A stretch of 64,000 nucleotides of DNA from NCBI GenBank assembly GCA_003104905.1, contig PQAS01000055.1:43571-107570 (forward strand), in the 5' to 3' direction. Shown here piece by piece: positions 18,511 to 26,914 of this stretch (positions within the stretch are counted from its first letter, which is position 1; each line of letters begins with the position of its first letter). The notes below the pieces were generated by a model. That model was not told where the DNA came from, ran no database searches, and saw only the letters and a program-made list of their open reading frames with translations. Made by a program: the position numbers and the translations under genes. Source of the stretch: Candidatus Methanoperedentaceae archaeon (GTDB lineage: Archaea; Halobacteriota; Methanosarcinia; Methanosarcinales; Methanoperedenaceae).

Positions 18511-19639
18511 GGTACTCTGACTCTACAAGCTTTGCAATTTTTTCCCAGCTGTGGTTCTCGATCACATATTGGCGGGCATTTTCCCCGATTTTTTTTTGCA
18601 TTTGCTCATCGCATAGCAATCCTGCAATCGTTTCTCCAAGATGCGGGGCTTCTGTTAGCAGCCCGTTCTTTCCATTTATGATCTCTGCAAGTCCCCAGGC
18701 GCCTGTCGCGACCACGGGTTTACCCATTGCCATTGACTCAAGCATAAAGATACTTGATGCCTCCACAATGCTTGGTACTACAATAATGTCCGCAAGTGCT
18801 ATGTATTTTGCAATATCATTATGAGGAATAGAACCCAGAAAATCCACATTATTTTTTATTCCCAGTCTTTCAACAAGATGAATAAGATCAGATTTCTCAG
18901 GACCATCTCCGATAATATAAAGTTTGCATTCAACCTGATGTAATAATTGGGGCATGGCGCGAATCAGATTATCCAGTCCGTTTTTTCTTACAAGCCTCCT
19001 CGCTGTGAGAATGATTGGGCATGCGATTTTTTTTTCTAATCTGAACTTTATCGGATCAAATCTTTTGGTGTCAACCCCATTCAAGATCACCCTTATCTTA
19101 TCAGGTTCGGCACCCCATTCTATCACCTGTCGGGCGAAATAATGACAGGCATGTATTTGCAGATCGGAAATCTGCGCCAGGTATGGGGCAAGAGTTTTTT
19201 CGCCCGTTTTATAGAACGCGGCTGTTAAAGGATCTGCAAGTTTGTTCCATGCAGGATAATATGATCCGTGTATGGTGTTAACTGCAATTCCTCCATGCCT
19301 TCTTGCCAGAATATTTGCGGCTATTCCGCTTGCATAGACATGTCCATGATAAATGTCATATTTTTCTTTTTGCATCGAAATTAGCAGGGGAAGAAAAACT
19401 GCCTGCCTTGCAAGGGACAATCCGCCCCATGAACGCGTTGCCCTCACAATGCCAGATCGATCGATAGTTATATACCTTACTCCTTCCCTGATTTGTTCGC
19501 CAACCAGATCGTCTGCTCCTGAAACTACTGTTACATCATGTCCCAGCAAGGCAAGATGGCGGGACAGTTCGTATATCGCTACCTCTATACCCCCGATGCG
19601 ATGGAGGGGGTCAAGATCATAAATCTGCAGTATTCTCAT
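18458..19639 (-). CDS. Glycosyltransferase family 4
   Basis: 393 residues, GT-B fold. N-terminal RIGGIEVAIYELSRHLALLGHDV is the acceptor-side glycine loop; ILTARRLVRKNGLDNLIRAM begins the nucleotide-sugar domain; PSIVEASSIFMLESMAMGKP carries the E-x7-E motif of retaining GT4 enzymes. It adds a sugar from a nucleotide donor to a surface glycan or lipid at the inner membrane face. Last of a three-gene minus-strand operon; its start lies 23 bp inside the deacetylase gene. Confidence 0.92.
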   Translation of the reverse strand: MRILQIYDLDPLHRIGGIEVAIYELSRHLALLGHDVTVVSGADDLVGEQIREGVRYITIDRSGIVRATRSWGGLSLARQAVFLPLLISMQKEKYDIYHGHVYASGIAANILARRHGGIAVNTIHGSYYPAWNKLADPLTAAFYKTGEKTLAPYLAQISDLQIHACHYFARQVIEWGAEPDKIRVILNGVDTKRFDPIKFRLEKKIACPIILTARRLVRKNGLDNLIRAMPQLLHQVECKLYIIGDGPEKSDLIHLVERLGIKNNVDFLGSIPHNDIAKYIALADIIVVPSIVEASSIFMLESMAMGKPVVATGAWGLAEIINGKNGLLTEAPHLGETIAGLLCDEQMQKKIGENARQYVIENHSWEKIAKLVESEYLRLKTHSPIDEDPCTVP

Positions 19640-20375
19640 ATATCTCCCTGAGTGTTAGCGTATTTCCTGCGCTTTCCAGGATGTCCTTCAGAAGTTCTCT
19701 CCTGTATAGGAGTTCGCAGGACGGATGGATGTATAAAATAAAATTATCTTTCTCGCTAAGTTCCTTTATCATTCCAGGTATTTTTGTTTCATTACTCTGA
19801 AGTTCGCAAGGCGATGGGATCCTTACCGGCAGCTGGACTGTATCGAATTTCTTATCCCCGACCTGCGGATAAAAAGGATGAAAACCATAGAAGTCACTTG
19901 AATAATCAAAACCGAAATTATCAAGTGCAAAAAGATATTCTTTGCTTGTTGCAAAGCCGGGTGAAGAAAAAGAGCGGGGGAAAAAACCAAATTCGTTTTC
20001 AAACAATCTACATCCGGTTTTGATCATATTGGAGACCTCCATCATATTCTTTTTATGAAGGAAGTTCATCCATTCGTAATGCCTGTATCCATGGAGCCCG
20101 ATCTCATGGCCCGAATTTATTAAAATCCCAAGAGAAGGATGTGATTCTACATTATGATGCAAAATACTATGGAAAAATCCGGGGATGTATCTTTTCAGCG
20201 GGATATTTAGAAGGTTTTTTCCTGCATAGTGGGAAACATTCATCAGGGTCTGGTCAGGACCTGTGGTTATGAAAAATGTAGCTCTGGAATTAAATTCCTC
20301 CAGGAGAACAAGAAGTTCAGGTACCGCCAGGGCATCAGCGATGCTGTCAACATCTACCCTTAGCCCCATGGTCAT
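19617..20375 (-). CDS. Polysaccharide deacetylase-like protein (NodB fold)
   Basis: 252 residues. RVDVDSIAD holds the two N-terminal Asp, SRATFFITTG follows, and GHEIGLHGYRHYEWM carries the H-x3-H zinc-ligand region of carbohydrate esterase 4; SSPGFA resembles the third motif. Likely removes N-acetyl groups from a glycan precursor. Starts in a 4-bp overlap with the CPBP gene and overlaps the glycosyltransferase start, so all three are co-translated. Confidence 0.85.
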   Translation of the reverse strand: MTMGLRVDVDSIADALAVPELLVLLEEFNSRATFFITTGPDQTLMNVSHYAGKNLLNIPLKRYIPGFFHSILHHNVESHPSLGILINSGHEIGLHGYRHYEWMNFLHKKNMMEVSNMIKTGCRLFENEFGFFPRSFSSPGFATSKEYLFALDNFGFDYSSDFYGFHPFYPQVGDKKFDTVQLPVRIPSPCELQSNETKIPGMIKELSEKDNFILYIHPSCELLYRRELLKDILESAGNTLTLREIYENTADL

Positions 20376-21190
20376 GAGAACCAGCCTGCTATAGAGGGAT
20401 ACAAGTAGGGTAAAATAGAGACCAGCATTATATTATTGAAAGCATGCATACTGATCGGACCCGCCAGGCTTTTTGTCCGGTAGTAGAAATAACCCAGAAA
20501 CAGACCTGCTGCAAAAGTGAAGACTATCTCAACAGGAGAGCGCCAGGTCATGTGCATAATTCCAAATAGGGCTCCCTGTCCAAGCAGGGCATTTTTCCAT
20601 CCAAATATCATTTGTAGATCATTGAAGATAAGACCCCGGAAAAGTAATTCTTCTGCAAGTCCGACGAAGAACAACATATATACTGCGTCCCGAAGCAGAA
20701 ATCTGACATCGAAGATAGGGGATGGAGGATTTGGCATAAGAATAACATATTCTATGAATCCTGATGGGATAGCAAATAAAATTCCCATGAGAGCATATTT
20801 TAATGCCTTTTTCTTCGTGAAGCCGAGCTTTCGAAAGTCTATTCTGTGTTCGTTCATATGCCACAAGCACAGGGCAAGTATAACTGAATACACTGCAGGT
20901 ATCAAATACTGCTGGTTTATGAAGAACCAGGGCAGCGATGAGGTGAAAAGAACATAGAGAGGTATAAGAGCAAGGGATTCAGCCGATTTAATGTAATCCT
21001 CATCCATGATAGCCACAGATACGAGAATATAAATGGAAAGTGTTATTAAAAGCGATAGCACTATCCCGTACGTCACGTCCCTGTAAGCGAAAATGTACTG
21101 TGATAAGGCAATGGCTAGAAAAATGACGCATATGAAGAATGTGGAACTTCCTGAATTGAACCGTAGTCTTCCGGTTAGTAAAATGGACAT
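20372..21190 (-). CDS. CPBP-family intramembrane glutamic protease (CAAX/Abi type)
   Basis: 272 residues, about eight membrane segments. The three family motifs are present: GLAEELLFRGLIF (catalytic EE and R), FGIMHM (His) and MHAFNN (His plus Asn). First gene of the minus-strand operon with the deacetylase and GT4. Family members cleave within or near membrane helices; a role in processing surface proteins is inference. Confidence 0.88.
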   Translation of the reverse strand: MSILLTGRLRFNSGSSTFFICVIFLAIALSQYIFAYRDVTYGIVLSLLITLSIYILVSVAIMDEDYIKSAESLALIPLYVLFTSSLPWFFINQQYLIPAVYSVILALCLWHMNEHRIDFRKLGFTKKKALKYALMGILFAIPSGFIEYVILMPNPPSPIFDVRFLLRDAVYMLFFVGLAEELLFRGLIFNDLQMIFGWKNALLGQGALFGIMHMTWRSPVEIVFTFAAGLFLGYFYYRTKSLAGPISMHAFNNIMLVSILPYLYPSIAGWFS

Positions 21191-21290
21191 AATGTTTTTC
21201 TAAATATAATAATTCTACATTATAAAACTAACTAATCAATTTGTGCAAGCATAATTATGATAAGAATGATATTTATTTATTTGATTAGAT

Positions 21291-21302
21291 ACTTTTAAAT
21301 AG
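21291..21302 (+). promoter_or_regulatory. TATA box of the archaeosortase C cassette
   Basis: ACTTTTAAATAG lies ~45 bp before ATG 21341, with GGTGGTATA just before the start serving as ribosome-binding site. It is the only promoter-like sequence before the four tightly spaced genes to 24538. Confidence 0.5.
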
Positions 21303-21340
21303 TTTATGGGATTAAAGAGACGAGCAGTATTGGTGGTATA

Positions 21341-22096
21341 ATGAGTTTATATAAAGAAGAGAGTAGTGTCAACATAAAACCAAAATGGAATGGGCTTCTT
21401 TTCAAAACATTGATTTTATGGTTTATGATACTTATTCTAGCAAGTTTTGCCGCCAGCCTTCAGTCCAGATATGATAATGTTGGGATCCAGGTGGCTCCCG
21501 AAGTCCTGAGAGAGGGAGAGCCTGTTGTCGTTACATTCTATATCAATAACCCTTCTGAAAACGAGAAAGGAACCGATTATGCATTGTATGCTAACGGTGA
21601 TGTACTTATGAGCGGAAGGACAGAACTTTCTCCTGGAACGGGAAGGCAGTTCCAGTATGTATATAGCAATCCACTCAAGCTTGGCGAGCAGGTCACTTTT
21701 TCAGCAAAAGCCCAATCGGGAGATGAGATAAATCTGAATTCAGTATCCATTCCTTCCGTCCCTCCGCAGATATGGAGCAGCTTCGTATCTTTTGCTTCAT
21801 TTTCAACCTCTATTATGAGTTCATCATCGGCCATAAGCTCAATGTCCATGAGTTCCATGGCTTATTATAATAATTCCTTCGGCACGAACAGGGCGCTAAA
21901 CGCAGGTCTTATCTTCAGCATAGTGCTGATCATACTACTTATTTACATGGAACTTTCAGAGCCCCTGCTTGCCCAGAAGGAGATGCGTATCATAGGTAAC
22001 CTTCGGGTCAGATTCAGCAGGCTTTCAAGCGTTCTTTTCATCATATTTGTGGGCATGGTGTTCACCCAGATAGCTTTGATCGTTGGAGGTGTGTAA
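21341..22096 (+). CDS. Membrane protein of the archaeosortase cassette, Ser/Met-rich loop
   Basis: 251 residues; no family recognised. One N-terminal membrane segment (LILWFMILILASFAASL), an exported ~100-residue beta domain (EVLREGEPVVVTFYINNPSENE reads like an Ig/CARDB fold), a low-complexity Ser/Met stretch around 145-170 (SSAISSMSMSSMAYY), then two more membrane segments. Its stop is followed two bases later by the start of the PEF-CTERM gene, so it probably works with that protein or the sortase. Confidence 0.7.
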   Translation: MSLYKEESSVNIKPKWNGLLFKTLILWFMILILASFAASLQSRYDNVGIQVAPEVLREGEPVVVTFYINNPSENEKGTDYALYANGDVLMSGRTELSPGTGRQFQYVYSNPLKLGEQVTFSAKAQSGDEINLNSVSIPSVPPQIWSSFVSFASFSTSIMSSSSAISSMSMSSMAYYNNSFGTNRALNAGLIFSIVLIILLIYMELSEPLLAQKEMRIIGNLRVRFSRLSSVLFIIFVGMVFTQIALIVGGV

Positions 22097-22098
22097 TA

Positions 22099-23232
22099 AT
22101 GAAGTCTACGTCAATTATTACAATTGCAATGCTCATCCTCATGGCTGGTGCAGGTAGTGCAGCCAGCGGTGATGGAACTATGAAAGTCAATCCGTCCAGC
22201 GTCACTGCTGGAATAGATAATGACTTTATATTCACATTTAATAATCAGGCCCATACTTTCAGTCCAGGTTCACAGGCTACAATCACTGTCCCATCCTCAT
22301 GGACAGCGCCTCAAGAAACGGATTCGAATGGAAACGGATACGTTTCAGTTACGGCAATTGGGGCTCCTACATTCAGTTATTCGGTCTCCGGTCAGACCAT
22401 AACTGTCAATTTTGAAACCAACAAGGATAAGAATAAAGGTTTCACGATATCATATAAAAAAGCAACAGCACCATCCGGAAGTTATAAATTCACAACAAAA
22501 ACAAAAAATGGTTACTCTGGCTCGTTAAAAAATATAAACACTCAACCAACCATTAAGGTGAGTCCCGCTTCAGGTATTCTTGTAGTTTCAGGTTTCGCCT
22601 CAACAACTTTAGCCGGAAATATTGGGAGCTTTACAGTCAAAGCTATAGATGCGAATGGGAACATCGCGGTGGGATATACTGGAAAAGTTCATTTTACCAG
22701 CAGCGATAAAATGGCGGAGCTGCCTGAAGATCACAAATTCAATACCAAAGATAATGGCATTCATACTTTTAGTGCGAAATTGAAGACAGCAGGTACTCAA
22801 TGGATCAAAGCAACTGACAGGGCTAAGTCATCAATCACCGGTTCACAGACAGATATCCAGGTGAAAATGCCAGAATATACACATACTCTAACTCCATCTC
22901 CCAAAGTTGGTGATAGCGTGAAAGATACTGTTACTTCAACATCGACTTCAGGAAATAAGATGCAATTTAAATGGTTAAGACCAAATGGCCAAACTGCGAG
23001 AACAAAATACGTTACAAGATCCACTAATTATATAGATTCCTTTAAGCCGGATATCGAAGGTTCATGGGGAATCAATGTAAAAGAATTTGATAATAAGGGA
23101 GCACAACTTGGAACAAGTTCAACAAGTTTTAGTGCCACCGTAAATCCTGAATTTGGCAAGTTAGGGGCCGTGCTGCCTCTATTTGCAGTTAGTTTTATTT
23201 TCATGAATTTTCGTAAAAGATTTAATAAATGA
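22099..23232 (+). CDS. PEF-CTERM surface protein
   Basis: 377 residues. N-terminal signal peptide (MKSTSIITIAMLILMAGAGS), then beta-rich domains: residues ~25-155, an invasin/Ig-like domain ~160-255 (GSFTVKAIDANGNIAVGYTG) and a third ~255-345. The end is a sorting signal: NPEF, a hydrophobic helix (GAVLPLFAVSFIFMNF) and a basic tail RKRFNK, matching the PEF-CTERM type processed by archaeosortase C. Probably exported, cleaved and attached to a membrane lipid. The next gene starts within its stop codon (ATGA). Confidence 0.88.
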   Translation: MKSTSIITIAMLILMAGAGSAASGDGTMKVNPSSVTAGIDNDFIFTFNNQAHTFSPGSQATITVPSSWTAPQETDSNGNGYVSVTAIGAPTFSYSVSGQTITVNFETNKDKNKGFTISYKKATAPSGSYKFTTKTKNGYSGSLKNINTQPTIKVSPASGILVVSGFASTTLAGNIGSFTVKAIDANGNIAVGYTGKVHFTSSDKMAELPEDHKFNTKDNGIHTFSAKLKTAGTQWIKATDRAKSSITGSQTDIQVKMPEYTHTLTPSPKVGDSVKDTVTSTSTSGNKMQFKWLRPNGQTARTKYVTRSTNYIDSFKPDIEGSWGINVKEFDNKGAQLGTSSTSFSATVNPEFGKLGAVLPLFAVSFIFMNFRKRFNK

Positions 23233-23654
23233 CCGATAAATTAAAACACATTTATATTTTGTTACTTCTTATTATAGTTAGCCTGTTGGTCTTTATCGTG
23301 CAGGGCATTACGACCCAGGTAACAACGAGCACCAAAGAAATAGAGTTCAATCGAATGGATGACTATGATGAACAACTGGGAAATATAACACAGATATCGG
23401 TAACAGTACATAATAAAGATACAGTCAACCATAATTATACCGTTTCCGCTTTTGTGGATTCCATTATTTTTTCCAATGACACGGTGGAGGTTTCTACAGA
23501 TATGCCATATACTTATTCACTTACGATCCCTACAGAGAAAAAATATACTGATGATAATGTACTTATTGAAGATCCAACGCACAGCATCAATCTCACTGTC
23601 TATCGCGATGATTCCGAAAGACCATTAGACCGGATAGAGTTCAAATTCGAATAA
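23229..23654 (+). CDS. Exported single-anchor protein of the archaeosortase cassette
   Basis: 141 residues: short cytoplasmic tail, membrane anchor (IYILLLLIIVSLLVFIV), then an extracytoplasmic beta domain with several N-x-T sites and a pattern (ISVTVHNKDTVNHNYTVSAFVD) like the outer domains of DUF1616 and CARDB-type proteins. No family assigned. It overlaps the PEF-CTERM gene by 4 bp and precedes the archaeosortase by 14 bp. Confidence 0.68.
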   Translation: MTDKLKHIYILLLLIIVSLLVFIVQGITTQVTTSTKEIEFNRMDDYDEQLGNITQISVTVHNKDTVNHNYTVSAFVDSIIFSNDTVEVSTDMPYTYSLTIPTEKKYTDDNVLIEDPTHSINLTVYRDDSERPLDRIEFKFE

Positions 23655-23668
23655 AAAAACATAGCGAT

Positions 23669-24538
23669 ATGGGTCTAATAAATCTTAATCAAAAGCAAAA
23701 GATCTGCATGTTTCTCCTGTTTTCTGCTGCTTCAGCGCCTGGCATACTGAAAACAATTTCAGAAATCTCTCCAGGATACCTTTCCACCAATGGTGCATAC
23801 CCCTGGGCGATCCTGTTTCTTTGTGCTTTCTTTCTGGTTTCAAAGCGCAAGGAACTTTCACCTGTACATAATTCCATCATTTTTTCAATAAGCGGTATAA
23901 CTATCTATTTTTTTTCTTTCTTTATGCCTGCAAATGCTCCTGAATTTGAAATATTCCGGCTGCTGCTTGCATGGGTCGGACTGGCCTTTGTTTTCTTAGG
24001 CGAAACTGCTTCCCTTCCTGCGCTTCTTCTTTGTATCTTTGGCTTTGGAATATCTTTCCCGAAGCTTGTGGATGCGATCATTGGTCCGGCATACGCACAG
24101 TTTTCTACATGGATAGCATATAACATTGCGAGTTTCTTTATACCTGTAATGCAGGGAGATACTGTCATCTCCATGATTACAGTGTCAGGGGATCGGCTTC
24201 TTATGATTATAAATGAAGCCTGCTCCGGTTCAGCCTCGATGTCAGTGTTCCTTGTAATCTTCATGCTTATGTCCCTTGATCTTCCCCTCCCGGGGCGTAA
24301 ATGGGCGTTCCTGCTATTTTTTGGCATTATTGGAACTTTCCTGCAGAACATAGTGCGGCTTGTGCTGCTGATGTTTCTGGGATATTATTTTGGCACCCCT
24401 GCTATCCAGGGTGGAGAGAGCATAGCGGGATATATTATTTTCCCTCTGTGGTATGCCTTATTTGCCTTTGTTTACCTGAGGTGTGCGAACAGGAATAAGA
24501 AGAGTATTGAAGAGAGCAATGAGTTCCAGGTCATATGA
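23669..24538 (+). CDS. artC: Archaeosortase C (PEF-CTERM-specific transpeptidase-like)
   Basis: 289 residues, about eight membrane helices. The active-site Cys lies in INEACSGSASM and the first conserved Arg in LQNIVRLVLL, as in exosortases/archaeosortases; I could not place the third catalytic residue with certainty. It would cut PEF-CTERM proteins after export and transfer them to a lipid, and it sits directly with such a substrate. Last gene of the four-gene cassette. Confidence 0.88.
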   Translation: MGLINLNQKQKICMFLLFSAASAPGILKTISEISPGYLSTNGAYPWAILFLCAFFLVSKRKELSPVHNSIIFSISGITIYFFSFFMPANAPEFEIFRLLLAWVGLAFVFLGETASLPALLLCIFGFGISFPKLVDAIIGPAYAQFSTWIAYNIASFFIPVMQGDTVISMITVSGDRLLMIINEACSGSASMSVFLVIFMLMSLDLPLPGRKWAFLLFFGIIGTFLQNIVRLVLLMFLGYYFGTPAIQGGESIAGYIIFPLWYALFAFVYLRCANRNKKSIEESNEFQVI

Positions 24539-24609
24539 ACCATATTTATGTTAATAGACCATAATTATTATAACAATCATTATTATCATTTAAATAATTA
24601 TAGTATGTT

Positions 24610-24620
24610 AAATTTAAATA
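24610..24620 (+). promoter_or_regulatory. Possible TATA box before the GT2 gene
   Basis: AAATTTAAATA lies ~100 bp before ATG 24720. The leader would hold AAAAAGGTAA (24701-24710) as ribosome-binding site. A second candidate, ACATATACTAAA near 24670, is closer to the gene. Confidence 0.35.
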
Positions 24621-24719
24621 CATTGGGATATTTACTACAGTCCAGTGGTAATTTCACCTGATAGGAAAAACATATACTAAAAAATAGATTATGGGGCTTT
24701 AAAAAGGTAATTATATATT

Positions 24720-25688
24720 ATGACTATAACAGCTATCTTACCAGCATTCAACGAAGAAGTTTCTATAGGCAGCATGGTGCTTCATGCAAGACAGCATGTC
24801 GACCATGTATTAGTAATAGATGACGGCAGCAAGGACAGGACTTCCGAGATAGCAGAACTTGCAGGCGCAGAAGTGATCCGCCATCCTAAGAATATGGGAA
24901 AAGGCATGGCGCTCAGGACAGGTTTTGAGCATGCAGGAAAAAATGGGTGCAGGGTTGTAGTTACTATGGATACTGATGGCCAGCATGACCCTGATGATAT
25001 TGGTAAGCTTGTTGCTCCGATATTTAACGGCGAAGCGGATATGGTGAATGGCAGCAGGTATATAAATGGAACTGATGAAAACACTCCTCTTTATCGCCGA
25101 ATAGGGCAAAACATTCTTGATAAGGCAACAAATCTTAATGCTGGACTCAAGATCACTGATACACAGAGCGGTTTTCGCGCGTTTGCCAGGCATACTTTAC
25201 CTGCTTTCAGGTTCAAATCGAATGGGCTTGCCATCGAGAGCGAGATGCTTATGGATGCGGCAAATGCCGGATTGCGAATAAAAGAAGTGGGCATATGCGT
25301 AAGGTATGATGTGGATAACTCTTCTGAAAATCCCATCAGACATGGTTTAGGAGTATTAGCGAATGTTATTCATGAAATGGAACTTAACAGACCTCTAATA
25401 TATTTCACATTACCCGGCGCGATATTAAGTATAATTGGACTTGCGATGGGTCTTAGTTTTCTGAAAATATTTTATGATGGAGGTGGTCTATATTTCGGAC
25501 CAACGCTGTTGATGATACTTTTCGTACTTATCGGGACGTTCATGATGTTCACAGGTATAATACTTGATACCATGTCCAAATTGATCAATGAGAACAAGAA
25601 AAAGGTCATTATATTATCTGCTCCTGATCCAGAGGTTGAATTGAAAATAAAAAATGACTCTTTCAATAATCCTTGGAACACGTCCTGA
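24720..25688 (+). CDS. GT2 glycosyltransferase with two C-terminal helices (polyprenyl-phosphate sugar synthase-like)
   Basis: 322 residues. GT-A domain: AILPAFNEEVSIG, VIDDGSKDRTSE, MDTDGQHDPDDIG (DxD-type metal site), NGSRYI and TDTQSGFRAF. Two membrane segments close the protein (YFTLPGAILSIIGLAM; LLMILFVLIGTFMMF). This build is that of dolichyl-phosphate mannose/glucose synthases, which load a sugar on a lipid carrier. wecB starts 35 bp inside its 3' end in another frame, so they are coupled. Confidence 0.88.
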   Translation: MTITAILPAFNEEVSIGSMVLHARQHVDHVLVIDDGSKDRTSEIAELAGAEVIRHPKNMGKGMALRTGFEHAGKNGCRVVVTMDTDGQHDPDDIGKLVAPIFNGEADMVNGSRYINGTDENTPLYRRIGQNILDKATNLNAGLKITDTQSGFRAFARHTLPAFRFKSNGLAIESEMLMDAANAGLRIKEVGICVRYDVDNSSENPIRHGLGVLANVIHEMELNRPLIYFTLPGAILSIIGLAMGLSFLKIFYDGGGLYFGPTLLMILFVLIGTFMMFTGIILDTMSKLINENKKKVIILSAPDPEVELKIKNDSFNNPWNTS

Positions 25689-26718
25689 AATAATCAAAAT
25701 GTCCCCTGTGATAAGGGAATGCCAGCGAATCGGACTTGATCATTTCATATTGCATACGGGACAGCATTATTCATATAATATGGACAGGGTGTTTTTTGAT
25801 GAGTTGAAGCTGCCTTATACTAAGTACAATCTTGAAGTGGGCTCCGGGGCGCAGGGGGAGCAGACTGCTAAGATGATGATGGGGATAGAGAAGGTGCTTA
25901 TGAAAGAGAAGCCTGAAGCGGTGCTTGTGCAGGGGGATACTAACACTGTGCTTGCAGGGGTGCTTGCAGCTGTTAAACTTGGGATAAAGACAGGACATGT
26001 TGAGGCAGGCCTTCGAAGTTATGATAGAAGGATGCCTGAGGAAATTAACAGGGTGTTGGCTGATCACTGTTCTGATCAACTTTTTGCGCCTACTGAGAAA
26101 TGTAAGAAAACACTGCTCGGGGAAGGGATAATCGAGGACAGGATACACGTTACAGGAAATACTATTGTGGATGCGGTTTATCAGAACCGCAAGCTTGCGA
26201 AAGAGAGGAATACGCTTGAGGAGCTTGAAATTACGCCAGGTGAATATTTCCTTGTTACCGTGCACAGGCAGGAGAATGTGGATGACCGGGTGAGGTTTTC
26301 CAAGCTCCTGAAAGGTGTTGAGGAAGTCGGAAAGGAATTTAATATCCCTGTTATCTATCCCATCCATCCACGCTCAAAAAAAATGATGCAGGAATTAGGG
26401 ATAAAAACTGATGGAAATATAAAGTTTATAGATCCTGTGATGTTCCTTGATTTTCTTAACCTTGAGAACGGGGCTCGGCTTGTTCTTACGGATTCTGGCG
26501 GGGTGCAGGAGGAGACATGTATCCTGGGTGTGCCCTGCGTAACGTTGAGAGATAATACCGAAAGACCCGAAACGCTTGATGCAGGATCAAATTTGCTTTC
26601 AGGGATTGAGCCCGGGAAGATTATCGAATGCGCGCACAGGATGCTTGACGGGAATAAAGGCTGGGTGAATCCTTTTGGGGATGGAAAGGCGGCAGAGAGA
26701 ATAGTGAAGTTAATATGA
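25654..26718 (+). CDS. wecB: UDP-N-acetylglucosamine 2-epimerase (non-hydrolysing)
   Basis: 354 residues. Starts LSIILGTRPEIIKMSPVI; HTGQHYSYNMD, GHVEAGLRSYDR, MPEEINRVLADH, VTGNTIVDAV, TVHRQENVD and TDSGGVQEET all match WecB/WbpI. Converts UDP-GlcNAc to UDP-ManNAc; WbpI-type relatives act on UDP-2,3-diacetamido-glucuronate, which would fit the downstream genes. This is the only intact copy in the window: short 5' remnants of other wecB-type genes are at 40238-40342 and 43538-43597. Confidence 0.95.
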   Translation: MTLSIILGTRPEIIKMSPVIRECQRIGLDHFILHTGQHYSYNMDRVFFDELKLPYTKYNLEVGSGAQGEQTAKMMMGIEKVLMKEKPEAVLVQGDTNTVLAGVLAAVKLGIKTGHVEAGLRSYDRRMPEEINRVLADHCSDQLFAPTEKCKKTLLGEGIIEDRIHVTGNTIVDAVYQNRKLAKERNTLEELEITPGEYFLVTVHRQENVDDRVRFSKLLKGVEEVGKEFNIPVIYPIHPRSKKMMQELGIKTDGNIKFIDPVMFLDFLNLENGARLVLTDSGGVQEETCILGVPCVTLRDNTERPETLDAGSNLLSGIEPGKIIECAHRMLDGNKGWVNPFGDGKAAERIVKLI

Positions 26719-26774
26719 ATATTATCTCATTATAATTAGTATAATTAATACAAACCCATTAATAATTGTGAATA

Positions 26775-26784
26775 GATTTAAATA
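26775..26784 (+). promoter_or_regulatory. TATA box before the tandem GT2 gene
   Basis: GATTTAAATA lies ~44 bp before a 31-codon upstream reading frame (26819) and ~115 bp before the GT2 start (26892). Confidence 0.45.
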
Positions 26785-26818
26785 TAGTAATGCTGTAAGA
26801 GTGTACGGTGGTAAAAAT

Positions 26819-26914
26819 ATGCCATTTCGATATTCAATTATATTAATGGTGTCTAATTTGGACAAAGATTTCCAGGTGGAGGAAAAACATAATGACGAGC
26901 ATTGGAATTATTAA
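26819..26914 (+). CDS. Possible 31-codon upstream reading frame overlapping the GT2 start
   Basis: ATG 26819 follows ACGGTGGTAAAA and reads MPFRYSIILMVSNLDKDF and on to TAA 26912-26914, running 23 bp past the GT2 start codon in another frame. It may serve as a coupling or control leader; no family is recognised and it may be chance. Confidence 0.25.
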   Translation: MPFRYSIILMVSNLDKDFQVEEKHNDEHWNY

